NCBI GenBank assembly: GCA_016194745.1 | Contig: JACQBA010000008.1 | Location: 51,815-115,814 of the forward strand | Length of the DNA stretch: 64,000 nt | Reading direction: 5' to 3' | Source of the DNA: Elusimicrobiota bacterium | GTDB taxonomy: Bacteria; Elusimicrobiota; Elusimicrobia; UBA1565; JACRDR01 | Shown here: positions 41,941 to 50,667 of the stretch, piece after piece | How positions within the stretch are numbered: the stretch's first letter is position 1 | Layout: the number at the start of each line of letters is the position of its first letter | Notes under the pieces: model-generated | Seen by the model: the letters and a program-made list of their open reading frames with translations, nothing else | Databases searched by the model: none | Told to the model about the DNA's origin: nothing | Program-made: the position numbers and the translations under genes

Positions 41941-41949
41941 TGATATAAT
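41941..41949 (+). promoter_or_regulatory. Extended -10 promoter (TGA-TATAAT) of the polysaccharide operon
   Basis: TGA-TATAAT (41941-41949) matches the extended -10 elements at 6025 and 15977. It lies 36 nt before the GTG of the first gene in a ten-gene overlapping run that ends at 51491. Confidence 0.65.
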
Positions 41950-41985
41950 TTTCCGTCGTTTTCTCCTCTGACGCACGCGCATATC

Positions 41986-43539
41986 GTGAAACGTTCTATA
42001 TTAGTTGTACGCCTATCCTCCCTGGGCGACATCGTGCTTACCGGCCCGGTGTACCGGAACCTAAAGAAGCATTGGCCTGATTGCAGAATTTCGGTCATGG
42101 TCAAGTCGGCATACGTCCCGGTATTGGAAGGCAACCCCTACGTGGACGAGATCATCCCGTTCCGCGGGCTCTGGGACGCGATCCGGCGCGCGCGGACGGG
42201 CGGATTCACTCATCTGTTGGACCTCCATTCGAACCTCCGCTCGATCGTCATCGGAAGACTCTCCGGGATCGCCCACCGCACCCGTTACCGCAAGGACGCG
42301 ATCGCCCGGAGACTTCTCGTCGCGTTTCGAATGCCGAGCCCGGCCCTCGCCAGGCATACCATCGACCGCTACATGGACTGCTTGAGCGCTTGGGGCGTGC
42401 CGACCCCGGCTCGAGGCGTCCAACTCGGCGATTACCAAGCCCCGCGCGAGTCCGCGCCGGCCCCCAAAAACCTGCTGGTCGTCCAGACGGCCTTCCTGGG
42501 CGACGCCACGCTGACTCTCCCTCTGGCGCGCGAGATCAAGCGCCTCCTCCCTTCCTGCCGATTGACGGTCCTGGCGCGGCACGACACCGCGGAGATGTAC
42601 CAGTCGTCCCCGTGGGTCGACGAGACGATCCCCGATCATAAAAGCGGCGAGCACCGCGGGCTCTCCGGCCTGCGCCGCTTGTCGGGCGCGCTTCGCGAGA
42701 AGCGCTTCGACGCAGCGTTGGTCCCTCACCGCTCCCTGCGCTCGGCGCTGGCGGTGTGGCTGGCGGGGATCCCACGGCGCATCGGATTTTCGAGCAGCGC
42801 AGGACGGTTCCTGTTCACGCAACGCATCCCGTTCTCTTGGGGCATGCACGACCTCGAGCGCAACCTCGGGCTGCTCCTGCCTCTGGGAGGATCGACGACC
42901 TCCGCCGGCACCGAGGGCGACGCGGCGATCGATTCGGTCTACCTCAAGCCGAAAGGGACCGGTCCGGTCGCCGAATCCGTGGCCAAGCGGCTCGCCGAAA
43001 GCGGGCCTCGGGCGGGCCGCCTCGTCGGCGTCCACCCCGGCTCGATCTGGCCGACGAAGCGCTGGCCGAAGGAGCGCTACGCCGCTCTCATCCGGCGCCT
43101 GACGCAGGAGGCCGGGGCGACCGCGATCCTCATCGGCGGCAAAGGAGACGCGGACCTCGCCCGGGAGATCCTCGCGGAGGCGGGCGTCCCGGCGCTCGAT
43201 TGGATAGGCAAGACCAACTTGTCGGAGCTCGTCGAGCTGATGGGCAAGCTCTCTCTCTTCATCACCAACGACTCGGGCCCCATGCACGTGGCGACAGCCT
43301 CCGGCGTGCCGACCTTGGCCATTTTCGGGCCGACCACGCGCGAACTCGGATTCTTCCCTTACGGCGCGGGGCACCGCGTCCTCGAGGTCGATCTCGAGTG
43401 CCGGCCCTGCGGGCTGCACGGCAGCCGCGCGTGTCCCGAAGGCCATTTCCTGTGCATGAAGCTGATTTCGGTCGACCAGGCGTTCGGCGCCGCTTCGGAG
43501 CTCTTGGCCGGCGTTCGCGAGGCGGCCGCGCGCCCGTGA
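41986..43539 (+). CDS. Heptosyltransferase (GT9) with duplicated N-terminal domain
   Basis: The 517-residue protein is longer than GT9 enzymes (~350). Residues ~1-150 form a first GT9-type N-terminal half (ILVVRLSSLGDIVLTGPVYR, FTHLLDLHSNLRS). Residues ~162-517 form a complete GT9 enzyme, repeating the same opening (LLVVQTAFLGDATLTLPLAR) and adding the donor half: GVHPGSIWPTKRWPKERYA, AILIGGKGD, FITNDSGPMHVATASGVPTL and FGPTTRELGFFP. It should transfer a heptose or related sugar to the LPS core. The first half lacks its own donor domain. GTG start; the next gene begins in its stop (GTGA). Confidence 0.9.
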   Translation: MKRSILVVRLSSLGDIVLTGPVYRNLKKHWPDCRISVMVKSAYVPVLEGNPYVDEIIPFRGLWDAIRRARTGGFTHLLDLHSNLRSIVIGRLSGIAHRTRYRKDAIARRLLVAFRMPSPALARHTIDRYMDCLSAWGVPTPARGVQLGDYQAPRESAPAPKNLLVVQTAFLGDATLTLPLAREIKRLLPSCRLTVLARHDTAEMYQSSPWVDETIPDHKSGEHRGLSGLRRLSGALREKRFDAALVPHRSLRSALAVWLAGIPRRIGFSSSAGRFLFTQRIPFSWGMHDLERNLGLLLPLGGSTTSAGTEGDAAIDSVYLKPKGTGPVAESVAKRLAESGPRAGRLVGVHPGSIWPTKRWPKERYAALIRRLTQEAGATAILIGGKGDADLAREILAEAGVPALDWIGKTNLSELVELMGKLSLFITNDSGPMHVATASGVPTLAIFGPTTRELGFFPYGAGHRVLEVDLECRPCGLHGSRACPEGHFLCMKLISVDQAFGAASELLAGVREAAARP

Positions 43540-44609
43540 ACATCCTACATCTCGTCGATGAGCCCTACGACAGCGGTATCGTGAACTACGCGTTGACCGC
43601 GGCCGCGGGCCTCAAGGAGCGCGGGCACCGCGTCGCGGTGGGCGGACTCGCGGGGAAAGCGCCCCTCGAGCAGGCGGGGCGGCTCGGCCTGGAGACCGTC
43701 TCGCTGCGTCCTCTCCCGGCGGGAGCGCTCGCGCTGCGCCGGCTCGTGCGCTCGCTGGGGGTCCAGGTCATCGACGCCCACACGGGATCGAGCCAAACGC
43801 TCGCCGTCGCCGCGACGCGGATGCTGTCGAAACCCCCTGCCGTCGTACGCACGCGCGCCGACGCCAGCGCGCCCAAGCGCAACCCGGGGGCGCGGCTCCT
43901 GTGGAACCGGACCTCGGGCTTCATCGCGGCTACAAAGACGATCCTGATGGAGTTCCGGGCGAAGTTCCCCGAATACGCCTCCCCCGCCCGCGCCATCCTG
44001 CCCGGAGTCGCGGACGACGGCGGGCCCGCGGCCGAGCCCGTCCAGGGGCCGATGCGCGTCGGGATCATCGGACGTCTCGACCCTGTGAAGGGCCACGTGC
44101 ACTTTCTGCGGGCGGCGGCGAAGGTCCTGCGGGAGATGAAGGACGTCGTCTTCGTCGTCGCCGGGCGCGAGGAGAATCTGACGATCAAGCAGCTCCACAA
44201 GGTCGCGGAGAGCTTCGGAGTCGCGCGCGACGTGGAGTTCCTGGGCCATGTGCCGGATGTCTCGGACATCATGCGGCTCTGCCACATCGGTGTCGTCGCG
44301 TCCACGGGATCGGAGGCGGTGAGCCGGGTAGCCATCGAGTGGATGCGGATCGGACGGCCGCTCGTCGCCACGACGGTCGGCGGTCTGCCGGAGTTCCTGG
44401 GCTACGGGGAGGTCGGCCTCCCGGTCGCGCCGCAGGACCCGGACGCGATGGCTCAGGCGATCCTGCGGCTGCTTCGAAACCCAGAACTGCGCCGAGAGCA
44501 GAGCCGACTGATGCGGCGCCAATACGAGACTCACTACACGCTGTCTCGAGCCGTCAACGAAACGGAGGGGTTTTACGAAGAAATCCTACGCGGTCTTCCA
44601 TCTCGATAG
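43536..44609 (+). CDS. Glycosyltransferase family 4
   Basis: The 357-residue GT-B protein begins MNILHLVDEPYDSGIVNYAL and has VGIIGRLDPVKGHVHFLRAA, VFVVAGREENLTIKQLHK, VEFLGHVPDVSDIMRLCHIG and an E-x7-E motif in SEAVSRVAIEWMRIGRPLVA. It should add a sugar to the LPS core or O-chain precursor on the cytoplasmic side; donor and acceptor are unknown. GTG start overlaps the heptosyltransferase stop. A much longer in-frame extension back to 42756 is a shadow of the previous gene. Confidence 0.92.
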   Translation: MNILHLVDEPYDSGIVNYALTAAAGLKERGHRVAVGGLAGKAPLEQAGRLGLETVSLRPLPAGALALRRLVRSLGVQVIDAHTGSSQTLAVAATRMLSKPPAVVRTRADASAPKRNPGARLLWNRTSGFIAATKTILMEFRAKFPEYASPARAILPGVADDGGPAAEPVQGPMRVGIIGRLDPVKGHVHFLRAAAKVLREMKDVVFVVAGREENLTIKQLHKVAESFGVARDVEFLGHVPDVSDIMRLCHIGVVASTGSEAVSRVAIEWMRIGRPLVATTVGGLPEFLGYGEVGLPVAPQDPDAMAQAILRLLRNPELRREQSRLMRRQYETHYTLSRAVNETEGFYEEILRGLPSR

Positions 44610-45762
44610 TGAACGCGGCCTGCGTGGCGGAGAGCGCCAGCTCCTCTATCTGGCGGCCTGGCTGAAAGCGCAGGGCCACGAAAGCACGGTCGTCTGCCGA
44701 CAAAGCTCGCCGCTCGCCTCCGAAGCCGGAGTCCTGTCCCTTTCCGCGATGCACCTCCCCTTCTTGATGGAGTGGGACCCGTTTTCCGCGGCGGCGCTTC
44801 GCCGCTCGGCCGCAGCCGCCGCGGCGCGGGGCTTCGTCCCGATGCTGCACGCGCATACGGCTCACGCCGCGGCCGTCGCGTCCCTCGCCGCGCGGGCGGG
44901 CGGGCCGGCGTACGTCGCGCACCGGCGCGTCGACTTCCCGGCGTCGAGCGGACTCAGCGCGCGCCTCAAGTACGGCCCCGCGCACGCCGTCATCGCCGTC
45001 TCGGGCTACGTCGCCCACATTCTCTCCAAAGACGGCGTCTCGCATCTGAAGATCCGCGTCGTCCCGGACGCCGTGCCGTTCGGCGCGGCGGAGGCGAAAT
45101 TGGCGGGGGCGGCGGAGCTCCTCCCTCCCGCCCCCTCCGAACGTGCCGTCCTCCGCTCCACTCTGTGTCCCGAGGCGCCGGCCGGCGCGCTTTGGATCGG
45201 CAATCTTGCGGCGCTGGTCCCGCATAAGGACCACGAGACCTTGCTCAAGGCGTTCGCCCAAGTCCGCGCCGCGCGCGCCGACGCGAGGCTCTTCATTCTC
45301 GGCCAGGGGCCTCTGCGGGGGCGGCTCGAGGCGCTCGCTCGCTCGATGAAGCTCCAGGACGCGGTCCGCTTCCTCGGATACGTCGAGCGCGCGCACGATT
45401 GGATGAGAGCCTTCGACGTCTACGCCCATTCCTCGTGGGGCGAGGGGATGGGGAGCGTCCTGCTCGAGGCCATGGCCGCGGGCGTCCCGATCGCCGCGAC
45501 TAGCGCGGGCGGCATTCCGGAAGTCGTCGAGTCGGAACGCTCCGCCCTCCTTTCCCCGCCGCGCGATCCCAAAGTCCTCGCTCAAAACGCTCTTCGACTC
45601 GCGGGAGACGAAGCGCTCCGCCGCAAGCTGTCCGAGGCGGGCCGGGCGCGGCTTGAGGCCTTCAGCGTCGCCAAGCTCGGCGAGCGGACGCTCCAGGCCT
45701 ACGCGCTCGCCGCCGGCTTCCACGGCTCGGCGCCGCGCGAGCTCGCGGAGGCCCGCGCGTGA
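44575..45762 (+). CDS. Glycosyltransferase family 4, apparent ACG start codon
   Basis: The conserved protein begins KKSYAVFHLDSERGLRGGER and continues QLLYLAAWLKAQGHESTVVC, the usual N-terminus of this GT4 group, but no ATG, GTG or TTG exists in frame between the stop at 44509 and an ATG at 44749. An ACG at 44575 sits 6 nt after GGAGGGG (44564-44570), exactly where a start is expected. Starting at 44749 would delete the first strand and the GGE loop. Later motifs are LWIGNLAALVPHKDHETLLK, FILGQGPLRGRLE and E-x7-E in EGMGSVLLEAMAAGVPIAAT. From ACG the product is 395 residues and overlaps the previous gene by 35 nt. Confidence 0.85.
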   Translation, partial: TKKSYAVFHLDSERGLRGGERQLLYLAAWLKAQGHESTVVCRQSSPLASEAGVLSLSAMHLPFLMEWDPFSAAALRRSAAAAAARGFVPMLHAHTAHAAAVASLAARAGGPAYVAHRRVDFPASSGLSARLKYGPAHAVIAVSGYVAHILSKDGVSHLKIRVVPDAVPFGAAEAKLAGAAELLPPAPSERAVLRSTLCPEAPAGALWIGNLAALVPHKDHETLLKAFAQVRAARADARLFILGQGPLRGRLEALARSMKLQDAVRFLGYVERAHDWMRAFDVYAHSSWGEGMGSVLLEAMAAGVPIAATSAGGIPEVVESERSALLSPPRDPKVLAQNALRLAGDEALRRKLSEAGRARLEAFSVAKLGERTLQAYALAAGFHGSAPRELAEARA

Positions 45763-46517
45763 AGTCCTTGAGCGCCGTCCTCATCACGTTCAACGAGGAG
45801 CAGGACCTGCCCGCCTGCCTCGAGAGCCTGGCCGGCGTCGCCTCGGAGATCGTCGTCGTGGACAGCGCCTCGACAGATAAGACTCAGGAGATCGCCGCGC
45901 GCGGGAACGCGAAGCTGTCCGTGCGCGCGTTCACCGATTACGCGGACCAGAAGCAGGCCGCGCTCGAGCGCGCCACGGGCGAGTGGGTGCTGTCGATCGA
46001 CGCCGACGAGCGGCTGAGCGCGGAGCTCGCATCGGAGATCAAGGCGCTCCTCTCCGGAGATCCGCCGGCCTCGGGCTACGAGATTCCCTACGCGGTGCAT
46101 TTTATGGGACAGCGCATGCGTTTCGGCGGCCTCGGCTGCGAGAGGCACGTCCGCCTGTTCCGGCGGACTTCCGGACGCTTCGTGGGCGGAGAGCTTCACG
46201 AAGGGCTTGAGGTTTCCGGATCGATCGGCCGCCTCGAGGGGCGCATGGTCCACGTCCCGTATCGCGACCTCGGAGACTACCTCTCGAAGCTGGACCGCTA
46301 TACGACGCTCGCCGCCCAAAAGCGCTACGCGCAGGGGCGGCGCTTCTCGCCCCTGCATCACCTCCTGCCCCTGTGGGAGCTCTTCGTCCGGCTCGTCCTG
46401 CGTCTCGGCGTCCTCGACGGGACGCCCGGCGTCGCCTGGTGGGGCCTCGCGTCGTTCCACACGTGGACAAAATTTCTTAAACTTCGAGAGATGGGCCGCA
46501 CAGGAGCCGAGCGATGA
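45759..46517 (+). CDS. Glycosyltransferase family 2 (LPS core type)
   Basis: The 252-residue GT-A protein has LSAVLITFNEEQDLPACLES, EIVVVDSASTDKTQEIA and the DxD-type LSIDADERLSAELASEI. The C-terminal half, RFGGLGCERHVRLFRRTSGR, FVGGELHEGLEV and VPYRDLGDYLSKLDRYT, is typical of the WaaE/KdtX-like beta-glycosyltransferases that modify the inner core heptose. A C-terminal amphipathic/hydrophobic region suggests membrane association. GTG start overlapping the previous stop; the next gene overlaps by 4 nt. Confidence 0.92.
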   Translation: MKSLSAVLITFNEEQDLPACLESLAGVASEIVVVDSASTDKTQEIAARGNAKLSVRAFTDYADQKQAALERATGEWVLSIDADERLSAELASEIKALLSGDPPASGYEIPYAVHFMGQRMRFGGLGCERHVRLFRRTSGRFVGGELHEGLEVSGSIGRLEGRMVHVPYRDLGDYLSKLDRYTTLAAQKRYAQGRRFSPLHHLLPLWELFVRLVLRLGVLDGTPGVAWWGLASFHTWTKFLKLREMGRTGAER

Positions 46518-47329
46518 TCGAGACCGCACTTCCCGCCGTAGGAGCCGCCGCGTTCCTCGGCGCCAGCGCCCGCTGGAACTGGTGGCGCCCCGTCGTCACC
46601 GACGGACTCATGATCCCGACCTACCACAAGGTCGGCGACTACCCCGAGGGCTCGCGCCTCAAGGCGCTCTGGGTCACCGCCGAGGAGTTCCGGTGGCAGA
46701 TGGAGTACCTGGTCCGGCACGGCTTCACCACGCTACTCTTCCGGGAGCTCGAAGAGATCCGCCAGGGCAAGCGCAAGATGCCCGCCAAGCCCGCGCTGGT
46801 CACCTTCGACGACGGCTACGCCAACAACTACGAGATCGCCTACCCGATCATGAAGGAGGTCGGCGTCAAAGGGAACATCTTCCTCGTTTATGAGACGATG
46901 GAGCAGCACAACGCCTGGCACAATCCCGACACCGAGCCCTGGGTGCGCATGCTCACGTGGGCTCAAGTGAAGGAGATGCAGGACAGCGGCGTCGTCGACT
47001 TCGGCTCGCACACGATGCGCCACCGGAACCTCGCCGCGCTCCCGCTCGATGAGGTCCGCTGGGAATTGTTCGAGAGCCGCGAGCGCTTGAAGAAGCAGCT
47101 CGGCCAGGACATTCCCTGCTTCGCCTACCCCTACGGCGCCGGCGCCTACAAGGACGACGTGCGCGCCTTGGCGCAGGAAGCGTATCCCTTCGACTTCGCC
47201 TTCAAGCAGGGCGTCATGAAGTGGCCATGGAAGCCCGAGCACGGCCCCATCAAGCGCCTCTACATCCGCGGCGACGACAACCGCTTCGACTTCCATCTCC
47301 ACATGACGCGGGGCAAGAGCCGATTCTGA
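46514..47329 (+). CDS. Polysaccharide deacetylase (NodB/CE4 family)
   Basis: The 271-residue protein has the CE4 catalytic motifs: Asp99-Asp100 in LVTFDDGYANNYEIAYP and His166/His170 in FGSHTMRHRNLAALP, then CFAYPYGAGAYKDDV. A short hydrophobic N-terminus (ALPAVGAAAFLGAS) may act as an anchor. It should remove N-acetyl groups from an amino sugar, plausibly in the glycan made by the surrounding transferases. Overlaps both neighbours (ATGA upstream, TGATG downstream). Confidence 0.93.
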   Translation: MIETALPAVGAAAFLGASARWNWWRPVVTDGLMIPTYHKVGDYPEGSRLKALWVTAEEFRWQMEYLVRHGFTTLLFRELEEIRQGKRKMPAKPALVTFDDGYANNYEIAYPIMKEVGVKGNIFLVYETMEQHNAWHNPDTEPWVRMLTWAQVKEMQDSGVVDFGSHTMRHRNLAALPLDEVRWELFESRERLKKQLGQDIPCFAYPYGAGAYKDDVRALAQEAYPFDFAFKQGVMKWPWKPEHGPIKRLYIRGDDNRFDFHLHMTRGKSRF

Positions 47330-48429
47330 TGCCCGAGACGCCGCCGCCCGCGCTCGCCCCGGCCCCTTCGTCGCCCCCGACGCGCATCCTCGTCATCATG
47401 CTTCGGCGTATCGGAGACGTGATCCTCACGACTCCGGCGGTGCGGGCGCTCAAGAAGCTCTACCCCCAAGCGGAGATCGATTTCCTCACCGAGGCGCCGA
47501 GCCATCAGGTCCTGGAAGGCAATCCCGACCTGCACGAGATCCTCATCTACGACCGGCCGAAGGGTTACTCCAAGGCGATGTCGGCGTACTTCCAGTGGAT
47601 CAATCGCGTCCGCGCCGGCGAGTACGACTGGGTCATCGACTACATGGCGAACCCGCGCTCGGCGATGATCACGGCGATGAGCAAGGCCTCCGTCCGCGCG
47701 GGCGCCGCCCACTCCTCCCATCGCTGGGCCTATTCGCACCTCCTCGCCCAATCGCCCAAAGCGTGCTACGGCGCCTTGGAAAAGGTCCGCGTGCTCCGCT
47801 CGATCGGCCTGAGCCCGGACGAAAGCGATTTCCTGCCCTCGATCACCCTCGCCCCCGAGCACCGCGAGTTCGCCGAGCGTGCGATCCGCGAGTTGACTTG
47901 GAACGACGGCAAACCGATCGTCGGCTTCGTTCCCGCGTCGCGCAAGGACACGCGGCGCTGGCCCGCGCGCTCCTACGCCGAGCTGGGCGACATCCTGCGA
48001 AAGTCGGCGGGAGCGCGCCTCCTCGTTTTCTGGGGACCGGGCGAGGAAGACCTGGCCAAGGAGATCGTCCGCGGCATCGGACGCGATTCGGCGGCCTCCC
48101 CGGCGACGAAGGGCTTGAAGGACTTGGCCGCGCTTCTTGAGCGCTGCAAGCTCGTCGTCACCAACTGCAATGGCCCAAAGCACCTCGCGGTCGCCTGCCG
48201 CGTGCCGACGTTGACGATCCACGGTTCGAGCGATCCCGCATCCTGGAACCCGCCCGACAACACGCGGCATCAGATCGCGCGGCTCGAGGACCTTTTCTGC
48301 ATCGGCTGCCGCCACAACGAATGTCCCTACAAGCTGGAGTGCATGACCGGACTCTCCCCGGAACGCGTCGGCCGGCAGGCGCTCGAGATGCTCGACGAGG
48401 CCGCGGCGGCCAAGGGAGGGGCGGCGTGA
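47329..48429 (+). CDS. Heptosyltransferase-family glycosyltransferase (GT9)
   Basis: The 366-residue protein starts with a Pro/Ala-rich lead, then RILVIMLRRIGDVILTTPAV, ALKKLYPQAEIDFLTEA, YDWVIDYMANPRSAM, GFVPASRKDTRRWPARSYAE, RLLVFWGPGEEDLAKEI, VVTNCNGPKHLAVACRVPTL and IHGSSDPASWNPP. This is a single, standard-length GT9 enzyme, unlike the enlarged one at 41986. Cys residues near the C-terminus (FCIGCRHNECPYKLECM) match the cysteine cluster common in heptosyltransferases. The ATG overlaps the deacetylase stop by one base. Confidence 0.93.
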   Translation: MPETPPPALAPAPSSPPTRILVIMLRRIGDVILTTPAVRALKKLYPQAEIDFLTEAPSHQVLEGNPDLHEILIYDRPKGYSKAMSAYFQWINRVRAGEYDWVIDYMANPRSAMITAMSKASVRAGAAHSSHRWAYSHLLAQSPKACYGALEKVRVLRSIGLSPDESDFLPSITLAPEHREFAERAIRELTWNDGKPIVGFVPASRKDTRRWPARSYAELGDILRKSAGARLLVFWGPGEEDLAKEIVRGIGRDSAASPATKGLKDLAALLERCKLVVTNCNGPKHLAVACRVPTLTIHGSSDPASWNPPDNTRHQIARLEDLFCIGCRHNECPYKLECMTGLSPERVGRQALEMLDEAAAAKGGAA

Positions 48430-49517
48430 ACTCCCCGGAGCAGATTCGCACGCGCCTGCGGGCCGCCTGGTGGGGCCGCGCACTCCTCATCGCAAGCTCT
48501 TGGGCCTACGCGCTCGTGATGCTCGGCAGGCGTTACCTATACCAGTGGCGCATCCTCCCGTCGAAAAGGCTCTCGGCGAGGACCGTCTGCATCGGAAATC
48601 TGACGACCGGCGGCACGGGCAAGACGAGCGCCGTCCTGCTAGCGGCCGACACGCTCCACAAGAACCAAGTCAAAGTGGCGATTTTGAGCCGGGGATACAA
48701 CCGTCCCCAGCCGACTCGCGACGTTCAGGTCCTCCTCGACGGACGGGACACGACCTGGGAGCAGGCGGGCGACGAGCCGTGGATGATGCATCAGATCCTC
48801 AAGGGCATGGAGATCCCCATTCTCGTCTGCCCGGACCGCTACCGCGCCGGACTCGAAGCCGTGCACTACTATCAGCCCCAGGTCCTGCTTCTGGACGACG
48901 GTTTTCAGCACCATCGTCTGCGGCGCGACCTGGACATCCTGCTCATCAACGCGACCGATCCGTTCGGCGGAGGCAGAGTCCTTCCCGCCGGAAACCTCCG
49001 CGAGCCGATCAGCGGCGCGGCGCGCGCCCGGGTGATCGTGCTGACCCAGTCCGATCGCGTCAGCAAGGAAAAGCTCGAGGAGGCGCGTGCGGCGTTTCAC
49101 AAGATCAATCCGCGCGCGAAGATTCTCGAGGCGGTCCACCGGCCCTCGGTGCTGCTCGACCTCAGGACCGAGCACAAGCGCCGGCTCTCGCACCTCAAGG
49201 ACAAGCAGATCTCGTGCCTGAGCGCGCTCGGAGACCCCAAGTCCTTCGAGGAGCAGCTCTCCAAGAGCGGCGCCCAGGTCCTCCAGGCGTGGCGCTTTCC
49301 GGATCACCATCAGTTCACAATCGACGAGATCCGCTCCATCGAGAGCGTACGCAACGGCATCCCCTTGGTGACCACATTCAAGGACGCGCCCCGGCTCCCG
49401 CTCAATTGGCGAGAGGTCCTGACGGGCGAGGTGCTCGCCCTCGGCGTGCGCCTCGAGATCACCCAGGGCAAGGACATCTGGGAGGCCGAACTCTGCAAGG
49501 GAGTGCGGCACGCATGA
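48426..49517 (+). CDS. lpxK: Tetraacyldisaccharide 4'-kinase LpxK
   Basis: LpxK phosphorylates the 4' position of the lipid A disaccharide. The 363-residue protein has an N-terminal membrane helix, VCIGNLTTGGTGKTSAVLLA with Walker A at 62-67, VAILSRGYNRPQP, GDEPWMMHQ, VLLLDDGFQHHRLRRDLDIL, LINATDPFGGGRVLPAG, LREPISGAARARVIVLT and a C-terminal FPDHHQFTIDEI. All fit LpxK. GTG start overlapping the GT9 stop. Its presence shows the organism makes 4'-phosphorylated lipid A. Confidence 0.97.
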   Translation: MNSPEQIRTRLRAAWWGRALLIASSWAYALVMLGRRYLYQWRILPSKRLSARTVCIGNLTTGGTGKTSAVLLAADTLHKNQVKVAILSRGYNRPQPTRDVQVLLDGRDTTWEQAGDEPWMMHQILKGMEIPILVCPDRYRAGLEAVHYYQPQVLLLDDGFQHHRLRRDLDILLINATDPFGGGRVLPAGNLREPISGAARARVIVLTQSDRVSKEKLEEARAAFHKINPRAKILEAVHRPSVLLDLRTEHKRRLSHLKDKQISCLSALGDPKSFEEQLSKSGAQVLQAWRFPDHHQFTIDEIRSIESVRNGIPLVTTFKDAPRLPLNWREVLTGEVLALGVRLEITQGKDIWEAELCKGVRHA

Positions 49518-50092
49518 CTCGGAGCGGAGGCAAGGGACGCAAGGTCGTCTTCCTCGACCGCGACGGCGCGCTCGTCGCCGACAAGCCGGGCTTCTACCTC
49601 CTGCACCCGGACAAGCTCCACCTCTACCGGAACACTCCCAAGGCGCTCAAGCTCCTGCGCGACGCGGGCTACACGCTCGTCATCGTCACGAACCAGTCCG
49701 GCATCGGACGCGGCTGGATCACGCACGAGGTCTTGGGGCGCATCCACGCCAAACTCCGCGGCCTGCTCAAACGGCACGGGGTCACGATCGACGCGATCTA
49801 CTACTGCCCGCACGCCCCCGAGCAGCGCTGCCGCTGCCGAAAGCCGATGACCGTGCTTCCCCGGCGCGCGGTGCGGGAGATGGGACTATCGCTCGAGGGA
49901 GCGGCCATCATCGGCGACAAGCGCGCGGACGTCGACATGGGACGCCGGCTCGGCATCACCTCGATCCATCTCGGCACCGGGCACGGCAAGAGCCAGCGCG
50001 CCAAATACGGCAGGGCGCTCAAGCCCTCCCACTCCACCAGCAACATCCTCACGGCGGCTCGCTGGCTCATCAAGCACGGCGGGGCCGCATGA
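49514..50092 (+). CDS. gmhB: D-glycero-D-manno-heptose 1,7-bisphosphate phosphatase (GmhB, HAD family)
   Basis: The 192-residue HAD-III phosphatase has VVFLDRDGALVADKPGF with nucleophile Asp15 and acid/base Asp17, LVIVTNQSGIGRGWIT, the zinc-binding set Cys98-x-His100...Cys106-x-Cys108 (YYCPHAPEQRCRCRKP), and IIGDKRADVDMGRRLGI. The zinc site and length match GmhB, the third step of ADP-heptose synthesis after the RfaE1 kinase (51577). A histidinol-phosphatase role is the main alternative but the context favours heptose. Overlaps lpxK by 4 nt. Confidence 0.92.
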   Translation: MTRSGGKGRKVVFLDRDGALVADKPGFYLLHPDKLHLYRNTPKALKLLRDAGYTLVIVTNQSGIGRGWITHEVLGRIHAKLRGLLKRHGVTIDAIYYCPHAPEQRCRCRKPMTVLPRRAVREMGLSLEGAAIIGDKRADVDMGRRLGITSIHLGTGHGKSQRAKYGRALKPSHSTSNILTAARWLIKHGGAA

Positions 50093-50667
50093 AGGAGACG
50101 ATCGAGGCGTTCTGGCGCGACAACCAGCGCCTGGTCTGCCTGATGACCGCGGCGTTCCTTTTCTTCATCGCGCACCCGGGCCGCTCGAACGCCCTGTACC
50201 AGCTCGCCTTCCTCGTCGCTCTCTCGGGCGAGCTCATCCGCGTCTGGGTGCGAGGGTTCCCCCTCGAAGGGGCTCTCTCCAAAGAGGGGCCGTACGCGCT
50301 CTGCCGGCACCCCCGCCAGTTCGGTTCCTTTCTCATGATGCTCGCGTTCGCCGCGGCCTCGTCGTCCTTCTCCCATTGGCTCTCCACTTTGTTCATTTGG
50401 GGCGTCACCTACGCGGCCTACCGCGTCTTCTTCCTCGCTCGCGTTCGCGCCGATGACGCCGAACTTCGAGCCCGCTTCGGGCAGGAGTTCGAGGCCTATG
50501 CGGCGGAGATCCCCATGTTCTGGCCCGACCTCAAACGCTGGGAGGCGGCGCGCGAGACGACCCGCTGGAGATTCGACCTCTTCGCCTCCAGCAGCGAGCT
50601 CCGTACGATCGGGGTCTTCTGGCTCGTCACCTTCTTCCTCCGGTTCAAGATGACCTATCGCCTATGA
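50089..50667 (+). CDS. Isoprenylcysteine carboxyl methyltransferase-like (ICMT/PEMT) membrane protein
   Basis: The 192-residue protein has about four membrane helices and the ICMT/PEMT SAM-binding motif SKEGPYALCRHPRQFGSFLM, followed by LRARFGQEFEAYAAEIPMFW, the usual C-terminal family signature. Bacterial members methylate various small or lipid substrates. Lying inside an LPS operon, it may methylate a sugar or lipid in the outer envelope, which is inference. Overlaps the neighbours on both sides by 4 nt. Confidence 0.85.
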   Translation: MKETIEAFWRDNQRLVCLMTAAFLFFIAHPGRSNALYQLAFLVALSGELIRVWVRGFPLEGALSKEGPYALCRHPRQFGSFLMMLAFAAASSSFSHWLSTLFIWGVTYAAYRVFFLARVRADDAELRARFGQEFEAYAAEIPMFWPDLKRWEAARETTRWRFDLFASSSELRTIGVFWLVTFFLRFKMTYRL

